Source: Escarpia spicata (lineage: Eukaryota; Annelida; Polychaeta; Sabellida; Siboglinidae). Taken from it: a stretch of 64,000 nucleotides of DNA. The stretch covers positions 48,523,909 through 48,587,908 of the forward strand of contig OZ023214.1 of assembly GCA_963995525.1 (NCBI GenBank), in the 5' to 3' direction. Positions within the stretch are counted from its first letter, which is position 1; every line of letters begins with the position of its first letter. The notes beneath the pieces were generated by a model, which worked only from the letters and a program-made list of their open reading frames with translations, did not search any database and was not told where the DNA came from. Below, piece by piece: positions 21,801-33,239 of the stretch. A program made the translations under genes and the position numbers.

Positions 21801-22217
21801 GGAAAAATAGTCTTCACTCAGTAAATACAGGTTGGATTAATTATTCCCAGAGAAGTCAGGTTGGTGTTGGAATGAGCAGGTGAAGTGAAGTCCTTTGGGA
21901 ACTTAGTTTTACCCTTATTCAATCCTATGCAAATGCACTTTCTATAGCTTAGTTTAACAGTTGGGTCTGTAGTGGTGAAACTATTTAACCAATACAGACC
22001 CAACTTCACTGAACACTGCCCACTGGTAAGATTATTCACATTTGTATTGTTTTTTATTTGACTTATTTGATATTAATATGTGAAAATATCATAAAATGTG
22101 AATACAGAGCACATTCAACTATCAGCATGTCACGGTGAGGGTAAGCATGTATTTCCATTGTACTGTAACAAGAGGTCAATCAAAGCAAGGATGGCTGCAC
22201 TGAGGTAGTCTAGTTAC

Positions 22218-22316
22218 CGTGATATATGGACAGTCCGAGACAGGTCAGCCGATGATGGACGGGAGACTTCACTGGACATGACATTACCACACCACTGGGC
22301 GTGAGAGTGAACAATT
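22218..22316 (-). CDS. Weak candidate exon between the two EGF exons
   Basis: Ninety-nine bases bounded by an AG (..CAGTGTATAG) and a GTAACT donor are open in phase 1-1 on the minus strand and encode 33 residues including SGVVMSCPVKSPVHHRLTCL. The phase and position fit the gene. The acceptor has a poor pyrimidine tract, and an open run of this length is not rare, so this is only a candidate. Confidence 0.25.
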
Positions 22317-22329
22317 CTATACACTGATT

Positions 22330-23325
22330 GTTGCAGACGAATCAATTCCCTGGCAAATTCACTAGGTGGGTCTTAAAAGTGTTCACTTCTTTGCACCAAG
22401 AGGCTTTCTATTATACAAACATGGACGAGGGTGTTTCAGTCAAGGGTCAGATCTGGAGAATCACAACCGATTGGAAATGTGTATATTTATGTGGGACAAA
22501 GTTATTTGTCTAAAACTAGTAGACAAGGAATTGTAGTTATAGTTTGCAGGTAACAAAAAAGGCAAATGTGAGTTTGCATATGGCCTTTATAATTCATACT
22601 AATACTAATAATGCATGAAAATATAATGCACATACAATCTAAGCATCATCGTTACTTAGCTTATATAATTAATTACTAAACATCAGCAAAGGTGGGGAAC
22701 ATTTTGAGTTTTTAAGGTTGAAATGTTGTAACAATCACCATTCCATTAAATGCATTAACAATAATTGCATGGCACATGTATTTCTCTTCTTTTTTGGGGG
22801 TGTAAGTTGTACCCAATTTTATTACAATTGTTTTATTTGCAAAACCACTTGAAGGGACTTTCCTCTAAACTACCCTTCCCTGTGCACTAACTGCCATCAG
22901 CAGTGTGTCAGGACATCACTAGAGGAGCCAGCATCACTTATAAAGGACATCATTAGCATGTAATTACATGTTTCAGTGTTGTCATTCACCTGTAGGGCAT
23001 TGAGACAGTGTCAACTGTGTCCTGAGTCCTTGAGCTGTGCTCAGAAGGCAGTGCTCAGATTCTGCCCAATCAACAGCCACTCAGTCATGGTGAAGACCAC
23101 TTGACTTGGTCATGCATGGCCGCACAGCATCAAACGCTGGCAGCATTGGATCAGCAAATGCTGCCCTGTTAGACACTAATTGGGCCATTCTGTCTGAAAA
23201 TGATTGCTGTTTGATGATAAGGGTGTAGAGGGATTTATTGGGTGTCCCCCTTGAAGAGATACACCACCAATTACACAGCAAACAGCCCTATCATTGGGCA
23301 ACATGGAGGATATCACATTAGTGTA
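22330..23325. other. Intronic DNA without a supported feature
   Basis: Probably intron of the minus-strand gene. No exon, repeat family or RNA gene was recognised. Confidence 0.4.
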
Positions 23326-23329
23326 ATGT

Positions 23330-23915
23330 CTGAGTTATGTGAACAACATTGGCTGCCAGTGAAATACTGGCTCTGCTTTAAGGGCAACACCTGTACATAT
23401 AAAGTACTTAACGAATTGGCACCGACATACATGAGTGACATTGTGCAGAAACATCAGCCAACTCATACCTTAAGTTCAACGGAGAAGTCACTTCTCGTCC
23501 TACCTGTGCCAAGGACTGTAACTTATGGTGAATGTTGTTTCAGCCGACATGCGGCCATAGTGTGGAATGACATTAAACAACTGAACACTCTCAGCTCTTT
23601 CAAAAGACATTTAAAATCACATCTCTTTAAACTGGCTTACGACTGACGTGATCACGTCACACCCTGTTTTAATGACATTGCTATACACTAATGATTTATT
23701 CGTAATGTTTTATTCATGTGTGTATTAGAAGTGTAATTTCTATGTGTTTATTTATTTGTTATGTTTAAATCAGCTCTGTTGCACTATTTTTTAAATAATT
23801 GTAATTTAAAGGTTTTTTTACTTGATGCAGCTTTATGTAAAGCGCCTGATAACATTTTATCTCAAGTGGATTCAGGCACTATATAAATTCCAATATTATC
23901 ATTATTATTAATCAA
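23330..23915 (+). mobile_element. 5'-truncated L2/CR1-like LINE, reverse-transcriptase C-terminus and 3' tail
   Basis: The plus-strand frame carries the C-terminal signature of this LINE group: HWLPVKYWLCFK, TYKVLNELAPTYMSDIV, a conserved FSRHAAIVWNDIK and SFKRHLKSHLFKLAY before the stop at 23644. A 3' UTR follows with AGCGCCTGATAACA and GGCACTATATAAATTCC, and the tail ends in TTATCATTATTATTAAT. The endonuclease and catalytic reverse-transcriptase parts are missing, so it is dead. It is inserted in an intron of the minus-strand gene, opposite to transcription. Confidence 0.85.
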
Positions 23916-24089
23916 TAGAATAATGTCAGAAGAAAATGTGCACTATGTATTCAAAATAAAAACCATGACCTATGCAAGATGAAGCCAGAAAGTTTCTGTA
24001 AAAAGCAGTACATTTGGAGGAGTTTATTAATAACTGGAAAATTTAGGTATTGTTTGTCATTTCATGTGGACAGACAGGCTGCTCTTGCA

Positions 24090-24493
24090 GATGAAAGTAG
24101 TTGGAAGTAGACTGAAATGGGCAGGACAGGTAGAGAGAATGAGGGAGAAGAGATAAACAAAGAGAACACAGAAAACATAAAAGCTTGGCAGATGAAGTGG
24201 AAAACAGAGAAAAGATAAAGAAATAATGTTAGTAAGAGTGATAGTTAATTTAGCTTAATATGTCATCTTCAACAGTTTGAAATTTTATGTGAATTATTGT
24301 TATACTGATACACATTTGAGAACTCTTACATTTAAATACTGGACTACCCAATTGTATACTTGAATGCACATTTTATATATATTTTATTAATAAAAAAAAA
24401 TTTCCATGTGCAATTTTTTACTTGTATCTTATATATACACGTATTAACTTTTGTCTGAAATAAACATTATTATTATTGTTATTATTATTAATC
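24090..24493 (+). mobile_element. Tail fragment of a second LINE type
   Basis: SRLKWAGQVERMREKR near 24101-24150 resembles the RLxWxGHVxRM motif close to the C-terminus of another non-LTR reverse transcriptase group. It is followed by an AT-rich 3' UTR, AATAAA near 24461 and a tail of ATT repeats ending near 24493. Heavily decayed. Confidence 0.5.
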
Positions 24494-24795
24494 GGCAAGA
24501 ACAAGGAGCTAAGAGCGGGAGAGAAGGCAGAGGATCATGACAGGTCCATGACTTGTCAAGACGGTGGGATAAACCAGGAGACATGATGTGGTCCATGTCC
24601 AGATCAAGGAGAAGATGAAGATCAATAACAAGAATTGTCATAAAATGTGACCAAAGATATGCATGGTATTTGTCTCACTAAAACAAAAAAGTGAGAAAAC
24701 TTGGATGGAAAATGTGGACAGAAGCCAAGCAGGTAAGCAGAGATAAGATAATCTGCAGAAGGAGCATTGCAGCCATGAGGCATGGAGAAGACAGG

Positions 24796-25115
24796 TAATA
24801 ATAATACTAACAAGGTAACTTCTTTTGCACCTAATTTCTTGAAAACCAAGATCAGAGGCACATGAAAATAAAAGGGTTAGTTAATCTCAAAATCGATAAG
24901 CAGTAACAAAGTTGTGGGTATGCAAGGTGACAAAGGTAAGATTTTAAATGATGGTGGAATTGTGTACTATGTTCAACAGATCTAACAGAGTCAGCAAAGC
25001 AACAGAGAAAGCCCAACTTCAAATGTTCGTATTAACTCCAGGAACAAGAGTAAATGAGAATTGGATGTTTGAAGCTGGATACCTGGAGTAAGCAATGAAT
25101 ATAAATAAATAAAAA
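24796..25115 (-). mobile_element. 3' fragment of an L2/CR1-like LINE
   Basis: TAATAATAATACTAACAAGG then GTAACTTCTTTTGCACC and CAGAGGCACATGAAAATAAA is a diverged copy of the sequence at 39728-40110. The minus-strand frame retains VPGVNTNI, the decayed counterpart of VPRVNTNI in the better copy. It lies about 50 bp from the EGF exon at 25165. Confidence 0.75.
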
Positions 25116-25164
25116 GGTTGCTTACAGAAAACTATATGATAATATAAAGTAAGTGTTTGCCTAC

Positions 25165-25320
25165 CGACACAGACGTCGCCGTCCAGTCTGTACCCTCGCT
25201 GACAGATGCACTTTCCACTGGCCGCAGCATCACAACCAGCCAGGTTCTGACTATGGGCCTTCTGACAGAGTTCCGCAGAGAAACACGGTGCACTGTGGGT
25301 GGGACGGGCTTCCCGCAAAT
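25165..25320 (-). CDS. Exon: EGF-like domain
   Basis: Minus-strand acceptor ..GTTGTGTGCAG and donor GTAGGC bound 156 bases in phase 1-1. After a short linker (LREARPTHSAP) comes one EGF module with cysteine spacing C-x4-C-x10-C-x8-C-x1-C-x8-C, ending GKCICQRGYRLDGDVCV. No DxxEC calcium motif is present, so this is an ordinary EGF module. It lies extracellularly, C-terminal to the membrane anchor and N-terminal to the calcium-binding EGF exon. The join to 25622-25714 across a 301-bp intron gives D at the junction. Confidence 0.87.
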
Positions 25321-25621
25321 CTGCACACAACAGCATGTCGAAATAAAAAGATTATTATGTTAGTAATGCAAAACTAGTAATTTTTATTTCACTTAGTACT
25401 TATAATTTTTTTTAATGTCTTTCAAAACTTTACACCAATTTTCCGATCTACTGATCAAAGTTAGTCCTTTTGAAGATGCCAACAACAGTAAATTTCTATT
25501 AAACCAATTGCACACGGTATATAAGAACTAAACAAAGTTATACACTGCATATATGAACTGCAACAAATTTGATTTGTGATGTGCTAAATCAGGTAACCAG
25601 GGAGTTTTAAGGAGAACTCAC

Positions 25622-25714
25622 CAAATATTTTAAGGTTGGTGCTGTTCTGCCCATACCAATGGTCCGTGTAGATATGATTGTGGTTCTTTCTCGTGAAGAA
25701 TAACTTTACTGCAT
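25622..25714 (-). CDS. Exon: juxtamembrane extracellular segment
   Basis: Acceptor ..CCTTCACTGACAG and donor GTGAGT bound 93 bases, open in phase 1-1. The segment reads AVKLFFTRKNHNHIYTDHWY and then GQNSTNLKIF, with one N-glycosylation sequon (NST). It connects the transmembrane exon (29309-29495) and the EGF exon in frame at both junctions. No cysteines or known domain seen; it probably forms a stalk. Confidence 0.7.
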
Positions 25715-25857
25715 CTGTCAGTGAAGGGAAATAATGATAACTTAATAGCTGTTGCATGCTATACAGTTGTTTATTTCACACATAATCAGGTGTCAAACAA
25801 CTATCTGAGCCAACAACCACTCGCAAAGTACAGACTCACAAAGTCCTACACACAGGC

Positions 25858-26235
25858 ATGCATATATACAAACCACAAATATGCATAAATGATATGTATG
25901 GTTTATATATATGTGCATGCATGCATGTATGTGCATACATACATGCATGCATGCACATATATACAAACCACACGCAAAAGATGCATTACGCGCGCACACA
26001 CACAAATATGCCAACAGACACACATATAAAAACAAACACAACCACCCACAAGCATGCATGCACACTCAGACACACATAACATGCAATGACACACATACCC
26101 ATGCAAAACATTATTCAAGATTGCATACACTTATTAACAACCGTAAAATATGGATATCAGAGACCGACCGACCGACCGACCGACCGACCGACCGACCGAG
26201 ACAGACAGACAGACTGACAGACAGACATACTTATT
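25858..26235. repeat. Microsatellite cluster: CATG/CACA-rich, then (CCGA)n and (CAGA)n
   Basis: Alternating purine-pyrimidine tracts such as GCATGCATGCATGTATGTGC and CA-rich runs occupy 25858-26100. An ACCG tetranucleotide array of about ten units at 26162-26200 is followed by (ACAG)n to 26226. Open frames here are artefacts of the repeats. Confidence 0.9.
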
Positions 26236-26239
26236 TGTT

Positions 26240-27820
26240 TTGACCATAAATGTACATAAATACAAATGTACAAACATAAATGTAAGGTCAAGGAGACTCC
26301 CATTAAGACAACATGTCGCTAACAATAAATAAATACGGACATGTCTGAAATGACCTTTTATTAATATCCACCTGCCACAACGTATCAAAGAACCAAGTCA
26401 TCAACGTTATCTTTTTAATGTCCATCACATCAATCAATGACTTTTAAGTAACAATATACAGACACACTGTCCTAACATGCCAAGTCCCCATCATTCAGGC
26501 TCTGGTGATTTACGTTTTGATGCCTGATTAAATATTTAAACTGACTAATAAGAGAAATGTTGCATATCATGAGCAAGGTTGTGCCTTTCACGCAAGCCGA
26601 TACAATGTGAATTATACATCAAATGATTAATTGTGTTGATTGGACATTCAGGAAGACTTCTTATGGTGACAGACTGGAGCACAGCTCATCAGTTAACCTT
26701 GTAAAAAGCTCCAGGCTGCACCGAGTAGCCTATAATGGGTGGACATGCAACATCTGAAGATTACCGACTTTTTCTAAAAAGGGAATAAGTTCGTCTACGT
26801 GTACATAATTAGTTGAGTGCAGAATAATTTGTTTAGTTTTATACTCCTATGCAAGAAAAAAATTAAGAACTCTACTTGGAAGGCTGTGGAATGTAAGTAG
26901 TTGTTAATGCAGGTTTTGTTTCTTTTTTATTGCTTCAACTACATCTCACTTGGACCATTTACTAGGGTTCAAGAAAAGCTGCCATCCTCAAGCTGTGCCT
27001 TAAGATCTATAAATGAGGCACCTAAGTAGAGAGTTTTAGGCATTTCATAATCATACATTATAACTAATGTGTTCTTGAGAATATATCTTTATAAAAGTCT
27101 GAACAGAAATAATAGTGTGGGAACACAAATAAAACTTGACATAATATGCAAAGTTACAAACTTATTTATATAACTAGATTGTAAAAGGCAGGCAGAGCTG
27201 CACAAGTTTATGAATGTTCTGGCATTATATCATATACCCGATAATATGCCTGATATTGTTTCTGTGTTAATAGCTTAATACTCTATCCAGGACAATGTCA
27301 AGTTCAATTATTCATTGAGTTCTAACATAAATAGCATTTCTTAATAAACATATTGACTATGTTTGAAAAGATCTACCCTGGGGTGTTAATAACTGTTTTC
27401 AAATTTCATTACTAAGATCATATTAATTCAGTCTGTAAAAGATGACCACATGGGAAAGTAGACACAGAAATGTTAACACAATCTCATAAAGTATTCATAA
27501 CGAGTTACATTGCAATGTTTAAACAAATGCATGCAATTTATAGTTGAAGAGCCTGAGACATGTTGTATTTTTTGTTTATGACTTCAAGTAAACCATCTAA
27601 AATTCAACTGCCCAGTTTTGGTGATTAGATAGGTTAATATTTATATTGAAGAAAAGTTTGAAAACGTTTGTAAGACACAACAAATATTTTGCTTGAGATA
27701 AAATAGGGTTGGGGCGGATGTTATTACAAAAATTTCATTTTTGACATAATACAACATTTTAATTAATGACTTTAATCTACTAATATTACACACGTCCAAG
27801 GACACTATCACTGCTATAAA
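26240..27820. other. AT-rich intron
   Basis: Between the juxtamembrane and transmembrane exons of the minus-strand gene. No repeat or exon recognised. Confidence 0.4.
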
Positions 27821-27822
27821 GC

Positions 27823-28031
27823 CCGGCATACATGTAATGACGCGACTGAGCATTAGTGTGTTAGATGCGTCTGTAACTCCGAGTCGTTATGTGTTTGTCC
27901 TCTTGCGACACAACACTTGTCTTAAAGGCAGTCTTTATCCAGTTTTTAACGCGTCATAGAATATCAAGTATGTTTGGTATTAGCCGCAGACAAACCGCCG
28001 TCGGCGAGTCGCGTCATTACGTCTATACCGG
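27823..28031. repeat. Inverted repeat pair upstream of the MADF ORF
   Basis: Left arm 27823-27847 and right arm 28007-28031 are reverse complements over about 25 bases (CCGG[C/T]ATA..GTAATGACGCGACT), with 14 identical bases in the core. The arms flank about 160 bp. This looks like a small inverted-repeat element or the duplicated end of a DNA transposon. Confidence 0.75.
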
Positions 28032-28137
28032 TACAACCGAGTCTGTGACGCATTTTTTTGCATTCCAAAAGTGCTTGAGGCATTTAGCCAATCAGAAGCT
28101 TACTAGAAGTCATGGGACTGTCTCAGAAATAGAGAAA

Positions 28138-28317
28138 ATGGCCGCAACCATTGTTTGGGATGAAAATTTAGAAGAAACATTCATCGATCTCTGGCAGGAG
28201 AGGCCTTGTTTGTTTGATTCCAGGACAAAAACATATAGCAATAGGGATTTGAATGCCAGCTCCTGGGAGGAAGTGGCGACAGGGCGTCCATGTATCGATT
28301 GCACTGTAGGAATTTGA
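28138..28317 (+). pseudogene. Truncated MADF-domain ORF
   Basis: ATG in strong context (GAGAAAATGGCCGC) opens 59 codons. Residues FIDLWQERPCLFDSRT and YSNRDLNASSWEEVA match the first half of a MADF/Myb-SANT-like domain: helix 1 with LWxxRPxLxD, then Y.nRd....W.ev. The frame then diverges and stops, so the second half is missing. MADF proteins bind DNA and are also carried as accessory proteins by PIF/Harbinger transposons; the inverted repeats just upstream favour the transposon reading. It is on the opposite strand to, and inside an intron of, the large gene. Confidence 0.6.
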
Positions 28318-28319
28318 AC

Positions 28320-29300
28320 ATTACCTCTCTGGTTCTAGCTGTACCTCTCGGTGGCCCATATTTTGAGCAGTATATAATATTGTATGTGTTTGTAGATTTC
28401 TAATTGTGTATATATACTGCCGGTGGTCCTCAATTTCACTGTACACAATAGGACAAATTGATTTAACAATATTATAATAATTATATCTGTATGCATGCCA
28501 GTGAAGATACACCTGGAAATAAAATATTCAAATAGACCGTTTTGTGAAGATTGTACATATTAATTAATGTGTTATTAAAAATTCTTTAGAAGTTTATACC
28601 AAAACTCTGCTATATTTAGGCTGATTTTAGTGAATTATCACTGATCGGTTGAACTACTATTCCTCTTCAATATAAACTTTATTGACGTGGCGCAAGGTCT
28701 GTGAAGAAGCATGATTTAACGCTCCGTTTTTCGACCTGACTGGAACAGGCAGCGAGGCGTGAGGCGCCAGCATAACAACATAGCATCCTAGCACAGGGAG
28801 CATGTCGTCATGGCATGTAGATCGTAGATTCATGGATTGTATTGGAAGTCTACTGAACTCTTAGTTTTTGAGTTACCACAACAAAATTTAACAAATGAAC
28901 AGACAACATATTGGCGTTTTTATTGTAAATATTTGTCGGGAATACAAATTGAAATATGGTCAATTTCACTAAAAAATGCATGCCCAAGCCTAGATAGAAA
29001 CAAGTAATTATGTACGACTGTTTATATGCATGTTTCTACTATTGTTCCAAGTTATGCAATCTTCATCAAACATTTATAAAAACGGGATACATGACCCCGC
29101 TGATGTCATAACAATTGTGACTGGATTAAAAGAACCAATTGCAAGAAAAAGTTGTTAAAAATTATCGTGATGGTATTTTATTTGGTTAAATGTTGCTTTT
29201 TTCAAAAATAATTCTAATATGTAGCAACTGTGTTGTGTGAACTTTAAATATGCCACATATAATATTAGCCAATAGCGAAGAATGACAGTGATCACATGTG
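28320..29300. other. AT-rich intron
   Basis: No supported gene or repeat. A short GC-rich patch at 28730-28790 (GGCAGCGAGGCGTGAGGCGC) is unexplained. Confidence 0.4.
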
Positions 29301-29308
29301 GGACTTAC

Positions 29309-29495
29309 CTAGCTTGAGAAGTGGTGGAACCTTGACCACGATCCTGACCATTGGGGCAGATGGACATCCCGCATAGACCATAGTCACTATGGCGAGGACA
29401 CTGACCGTTACTATGGTGCGCTTGGACAGACTGCCTGCTCCACCCCCTCCACCCCCAACACGACCAGGGGGTGGCAGGGTACCACTGAGGCTCGT
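29309..29495 (-). CDS. Exon: transmembrane signal-anchor segment
   Basis: Acceptor ..GTTTGCCCTTGTAG and donor GTAAGT bound 187 bases, entered in phase 0 and left in phase 1. A flexible stretch (LPPPGRVGGGGGGAG) and the basic SLSKR precede about 17 hydrophobic residues (TIVTVSVLAIVTMVYAG). A CPSAPMVRIVVKVPPLLKL segment follows. With no signal peptide and basic residues before the hydrophobic segment, the expected topology is type II: N-terminus in the cytoplasm, EGF and TNFR-like modules outside. It joins 35753-35878 in frame. Confidence 0.75.
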
Positions 29496-29519
29496 CTACA
29501 AGGGCAAACAGTACAATGA

Positions 29520-29684
29520 GGTGTGTGTTTGTGTGTGTGCGTGTGTGCGTGTGTGCGTGCGTGCGTGCATGCATGCGTGTGCATGCGTGTGCATGCGTGT
29601 GTCATACATGTGTACATGCACTCATGCTGATGTGTATTTGTGTGCATAAACAGAGACATGCATGTGGGTATGTATATGCGTATA

Positions 29685-29720
<36 letters not shown>

Positions 29721-29770
29721 GGCGTGTGTGCATGCGTACGTGTGTGGCAGTGCAATTGTGTGTGCAAATT
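29520..29770. repeat. (TG)n / (CGTG)n microsatellite
   Basis: GTGTGCGT repeats pass into about nine consecutive GTGC units at 29684-29720. It lies about 25 bp upstream of the transmembrane exon on the minus strand, so its CA-rich complement borders the acceptor region. Open frames here are artefacts. Confidence 0.95.
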
Positions 29771-29779
29771 TTGTGCATG

Positions 29780-30555
29780 TAGGCAATACTAGACATACAT
29801 GACTGTTAAGTGCACAATGCAAATACACGCACGAATGTACATTGCATGTCTACGTACATGCATCACACAGTGAACTGCACCCATTTAGGTTCAGATCCAA
29901 ATCAATTTTATGACATTCCATTCAAATGCAGTGATATAATCCGACTCATAGAGACCTACAAAATACAATATTCTACTAGTATCCATTACAGTTCTTGATC
30001 ACTGCAAAATTACCCCCTTAACTTAAGATAGTCCAAAGAAATATGGTAAACTTGAACGGGTGCTTTCGAGGTTATCTCTTGAATGAATTATCTTGTGTAA
30101 TGGACGATCTAGAAAACGCTCACAGTTGCCATGGAAAAGCAGACGTAGCAGTGATAGGGAGATTGAATTGGTGGCTCTCAGTGGCACTAGAGAGATTCTC
30201 ATCACCATGTGGATGAATGCTTTAGATTACAGAGGCATGATAGCTCAAGTCCAAGAGAGAAGTGTCCCATCTATTCCCTCGCACTGAATGTGTCGTGGTG
30301 CAGATATAACTTGACACTTCTATCAGCTATCGTATCACATTTGTTGCTGTTTCAATAAGAAGCAAATGAAAAATTTGAATTTCGCTATAAAAATGATATG
30401 TAACTTAATTGGTTCCAAAGGTATTTTGGTAAAGGTAATGTCTCATTTTGTTGTGGAAATTAAACTTTGATCATGTTTTACTTGAAATAATAATGAAAAA
30501 AAAAGAATTATTAGTAAACATTTATTTATAACATGGATTTGCAAATTTTAAGTAA
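29780..30555. other. Intronic DNA without a supported feature
   Basis: An X-box-like GTTGCCATGGAAAAG near 30124 was noted but is not specific enough to call. Nothing else recognised. Confidence 0.35.
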
Positions 30556-30559
30556 TTAA

Positions 30560-31640
30560 CCCTCTCGTGGTCAGAACGCCCGAATCAACCCGAGTATGCC
30601 TCACGGCCAGAACGCCCGAATCAACCCGAATACAGGGGCACATTTAAACTGGTACCGCGAAACAGTGTCATCCAATAACGGCAATTTGTTTCGGCAGTTA
30701 GCATATAATAATATTGAAGTTTCACTGGGAAGCATCAAAAGTGAGAAATGATGGCGATTTCTGTGACTAAATAGCGCCAACCACCACGCGGTTTTGTAGT
30801 CGAATGCAGCGACACACAATTTCCGGTCCCTCTTTTACGCCACGCAGTGAATATTTTAATGGTGATTTTCAGCCAATGAGATTAAAGTTTAACATTTGCT
30901 GCGGGCATAAACATGGAAGCACCCAGGAATTATTCCAAAACACGCGGTCTATTTTGTTGTAAAGAAGTATTAATGCGCCGCGCAACGAAGCGGGTGGTGT
31001 TTTTAAGCTTTGTTGTAATTCTCCACATTGTCATTATGTCGAACTCCAGTAATTCGGACTTTGATAGGATTTTCAAATCGAGTTTATAACCAACGCTGCC
31101 ATCGAAGGGGAATGTATTGTACTGTGATTACGCATTTTAAATATAACACCAACTTAATAGTTCAGACGGGATGACGGCTATGATCACAAAGAACGCCATT
31201 TTGTATAAAATCTTGAAAATACATGCACTCTGAAAAACTGAAATTATTTCAGTTTTATTTACCATAGACATTTAGTTAGCTTTCCATTCTGTAGCATAGT
31301 AATTTATGAACATTTCATACGCAGCATGTAACCGCTAATTATTAATGAAAAATATTTAAAAAAATGAATTGTTGAAAATTATTTAAGTATTTAATTTTTG
31401 TCAAACTTTAGCAATTCATATTTGGGTAATAAATTGACATATGTCACATACTTGGCTAGTTACACCAGGAATTAGTTCCTCAAATGTAGTGAAAATTTTA
31501 CTTGAATCGGATCAAAAGTTATTTATTTATTTGCATTCATGCAACCCGAGTATATCACATGATTCACTCACAGCACATTCTCTCGATTTAATAGGATTCA
31601 ATAACAGACACATATTTGCATTAATCTGGCCTTGAGAGGG
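30560..31640 (+). mobile_element. Non-autonomous piggyBac-type DNA transposon
   Basis: The 1081-bp element is flanked on both sides by TTAA (30556-30559 and 31641-31644), the obligate piggyBac target site. Its ends CCCTCTCGTGGTCAGA and, inverted, CCCTCTCAAGGCCAGA agree at 13 of 16 positions and start with the CCC typical of this superfamily. A subterminal motif (CAGAACGCCCGAATCAACCC) is repeated directly at 30571 and 30606. A short plus-strand ORF at 31036 (MSNSSNSDFDRIFKSSL) recalls the acidic start of piggyBac transposases, but no catalytic domain remains. It is inside an intron of the minus-strand gene. Confidence 0.85.
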
Positions 31641-31649
31641 TTAAAGGAT

Positions 31650-33235
31650 CCCAAACCATTGGGGTAAACCAAATGGAAACTGTTTTTCAATTAATTTACA
31701 TTGGAACACAAATAACATGACTCGTACAATAGATAACTTTTTTGATAAACACTTTAATCAAATTTTTATAATTTAAAACAAATTAATCTGTATGGTTGCT
31801 ACAAAGTTCTGGATTCAATGATTCATATAACATTTTGACACTACAAACACTTCCCTTCGATGACTTAATATGCATAAAAGAATTTGAAGTAATTTGTGTT
31901 GTTACAACAATGTAATGTTTTATGGCCCACATAATCACCCTTAAAACTATACATAATCAAGTGACAAATCTGTCAGATTTGGCCCCAATTTTCGGCCACT
32001 ATAATGGTGTCATATCTATAATTATGCATGCATTCATCTTAAGTAGATGGTAGCTAAATTGCTCTCCAGCGAGGAAACCATCACTCAATCAAAGAGGTCT
32101 TCCGCCAGATCATTCAATGCCAATTTGCAGGTGCCAATGTAGTAACAAGCAACCTGGCCATGTTTGCCTCTGTCATTAATCAACCTGTCATGCATCATCA
32201 GTAGAGTAGAGGATGTGACAAATTAGTCGCAAAATCAATGCATCTACATCGGAGAATGCACCCGTCAACATAAAGATAAGTTTCTTGATGTGCAAATCTG
32301 CAAGGCAATGGTCTGGAATTGCAGGACATCATCGGGATGATTAAGCAGGACAAATGGACATGTTTAGTGAGGAAAATAGAAACGACAAATCAAGTTATGC
32401 TTAGAAATGTGATGGAAATAAAGATTCAGAACGAATCCTATGCAGAGAAAAGGCAAGTTACAGTCTAAAACTGATCCCAAATTCAATTTTTTCTCTTTCC
32501 TTTAATAGTCATTTCGTAAACATTTAATACCACCTACTGTCCAGTACATTATCCTAGTTTGTTTGTGCAAATGTGTTATATCTAGTCGTAATTAAATCAT
32601 CAGACAAATGACATATTTGTATTTGTCAAGAAATGGCATGTGGTTTTGCTCTATATAATGCTATAACACAATGCTGATGTCATCAGAACTAATTAACATA
32701 TTTCCACAAACGAGGTAGAATGTCGTAGTGGATTCTAAATGTGCTTCATTTCTATGAAATGATTATAAAATGAGTTAATTGAGCAAAAACTGAAATGCAG
32801 GGCAGCTTGAAAATAAATGTTCTTGGTAAGAAGAAGTGTCAGTAGTGATGTAGGATAGACCCTTGTGGAATGACAAAATTTAGTTAAATGCCAAACAACT
32901 GAAAAATAGGCCAAGAGGCCCTGAAGTCCTTTGGACTATATATTGTGAGTTTGTAATTATTGTGATAAAATCAGCTGTGAAGTTATATTGACAAATTAGT
33001 TGTTTGATAACATTTACTGTATGTGGCATATGCAAAACTTTTCCCAACAAATTCAAATTTGTATTGCGTTTTGTTAATTTACTTTTCACCAGACATTTTT
33101 TCCATGAAGGAGGCAACATCTCAATGAGCAAGTTGATTTTATTTTATACACCATTCTCCCCTGAAAACAATGGTGTAAAACTTATTCACGTATCTTGGAT
33201 AATGATCTCATTATGTACAATTCTGTAGTAACACT
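31650..33235. other. AT-rich intron
   Basis: No exon found. The short AGGCCAAGAGGCCCTGAAG / TCCTTTGGACTA motif at 32908-32938 also occurs at 6766 and, inverted, at 8783, marking an interspersed repeat remnant. Confidence 0.4.
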
Positions 33236-33239
33236 ACAG

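Noticed and set aside
25793..26243. Long Cys/His/Tyr-rich open frames
   Set aside because: Entirely made of CATG/CACA microsatellite translation; no coding bias.
29305..29828. Several long open frames on both strands with THTHTH or VCVCVC repeats
   Set aside because: Translation of the (TG)n/(CGTG)n microsatellite. Only the 29309-29495 exon in its own frame is accepted.
30121..30140. RFX X-box
   Set aside because: Only half of the X-box is good, and no promoter or ciliary gene lies nearby.
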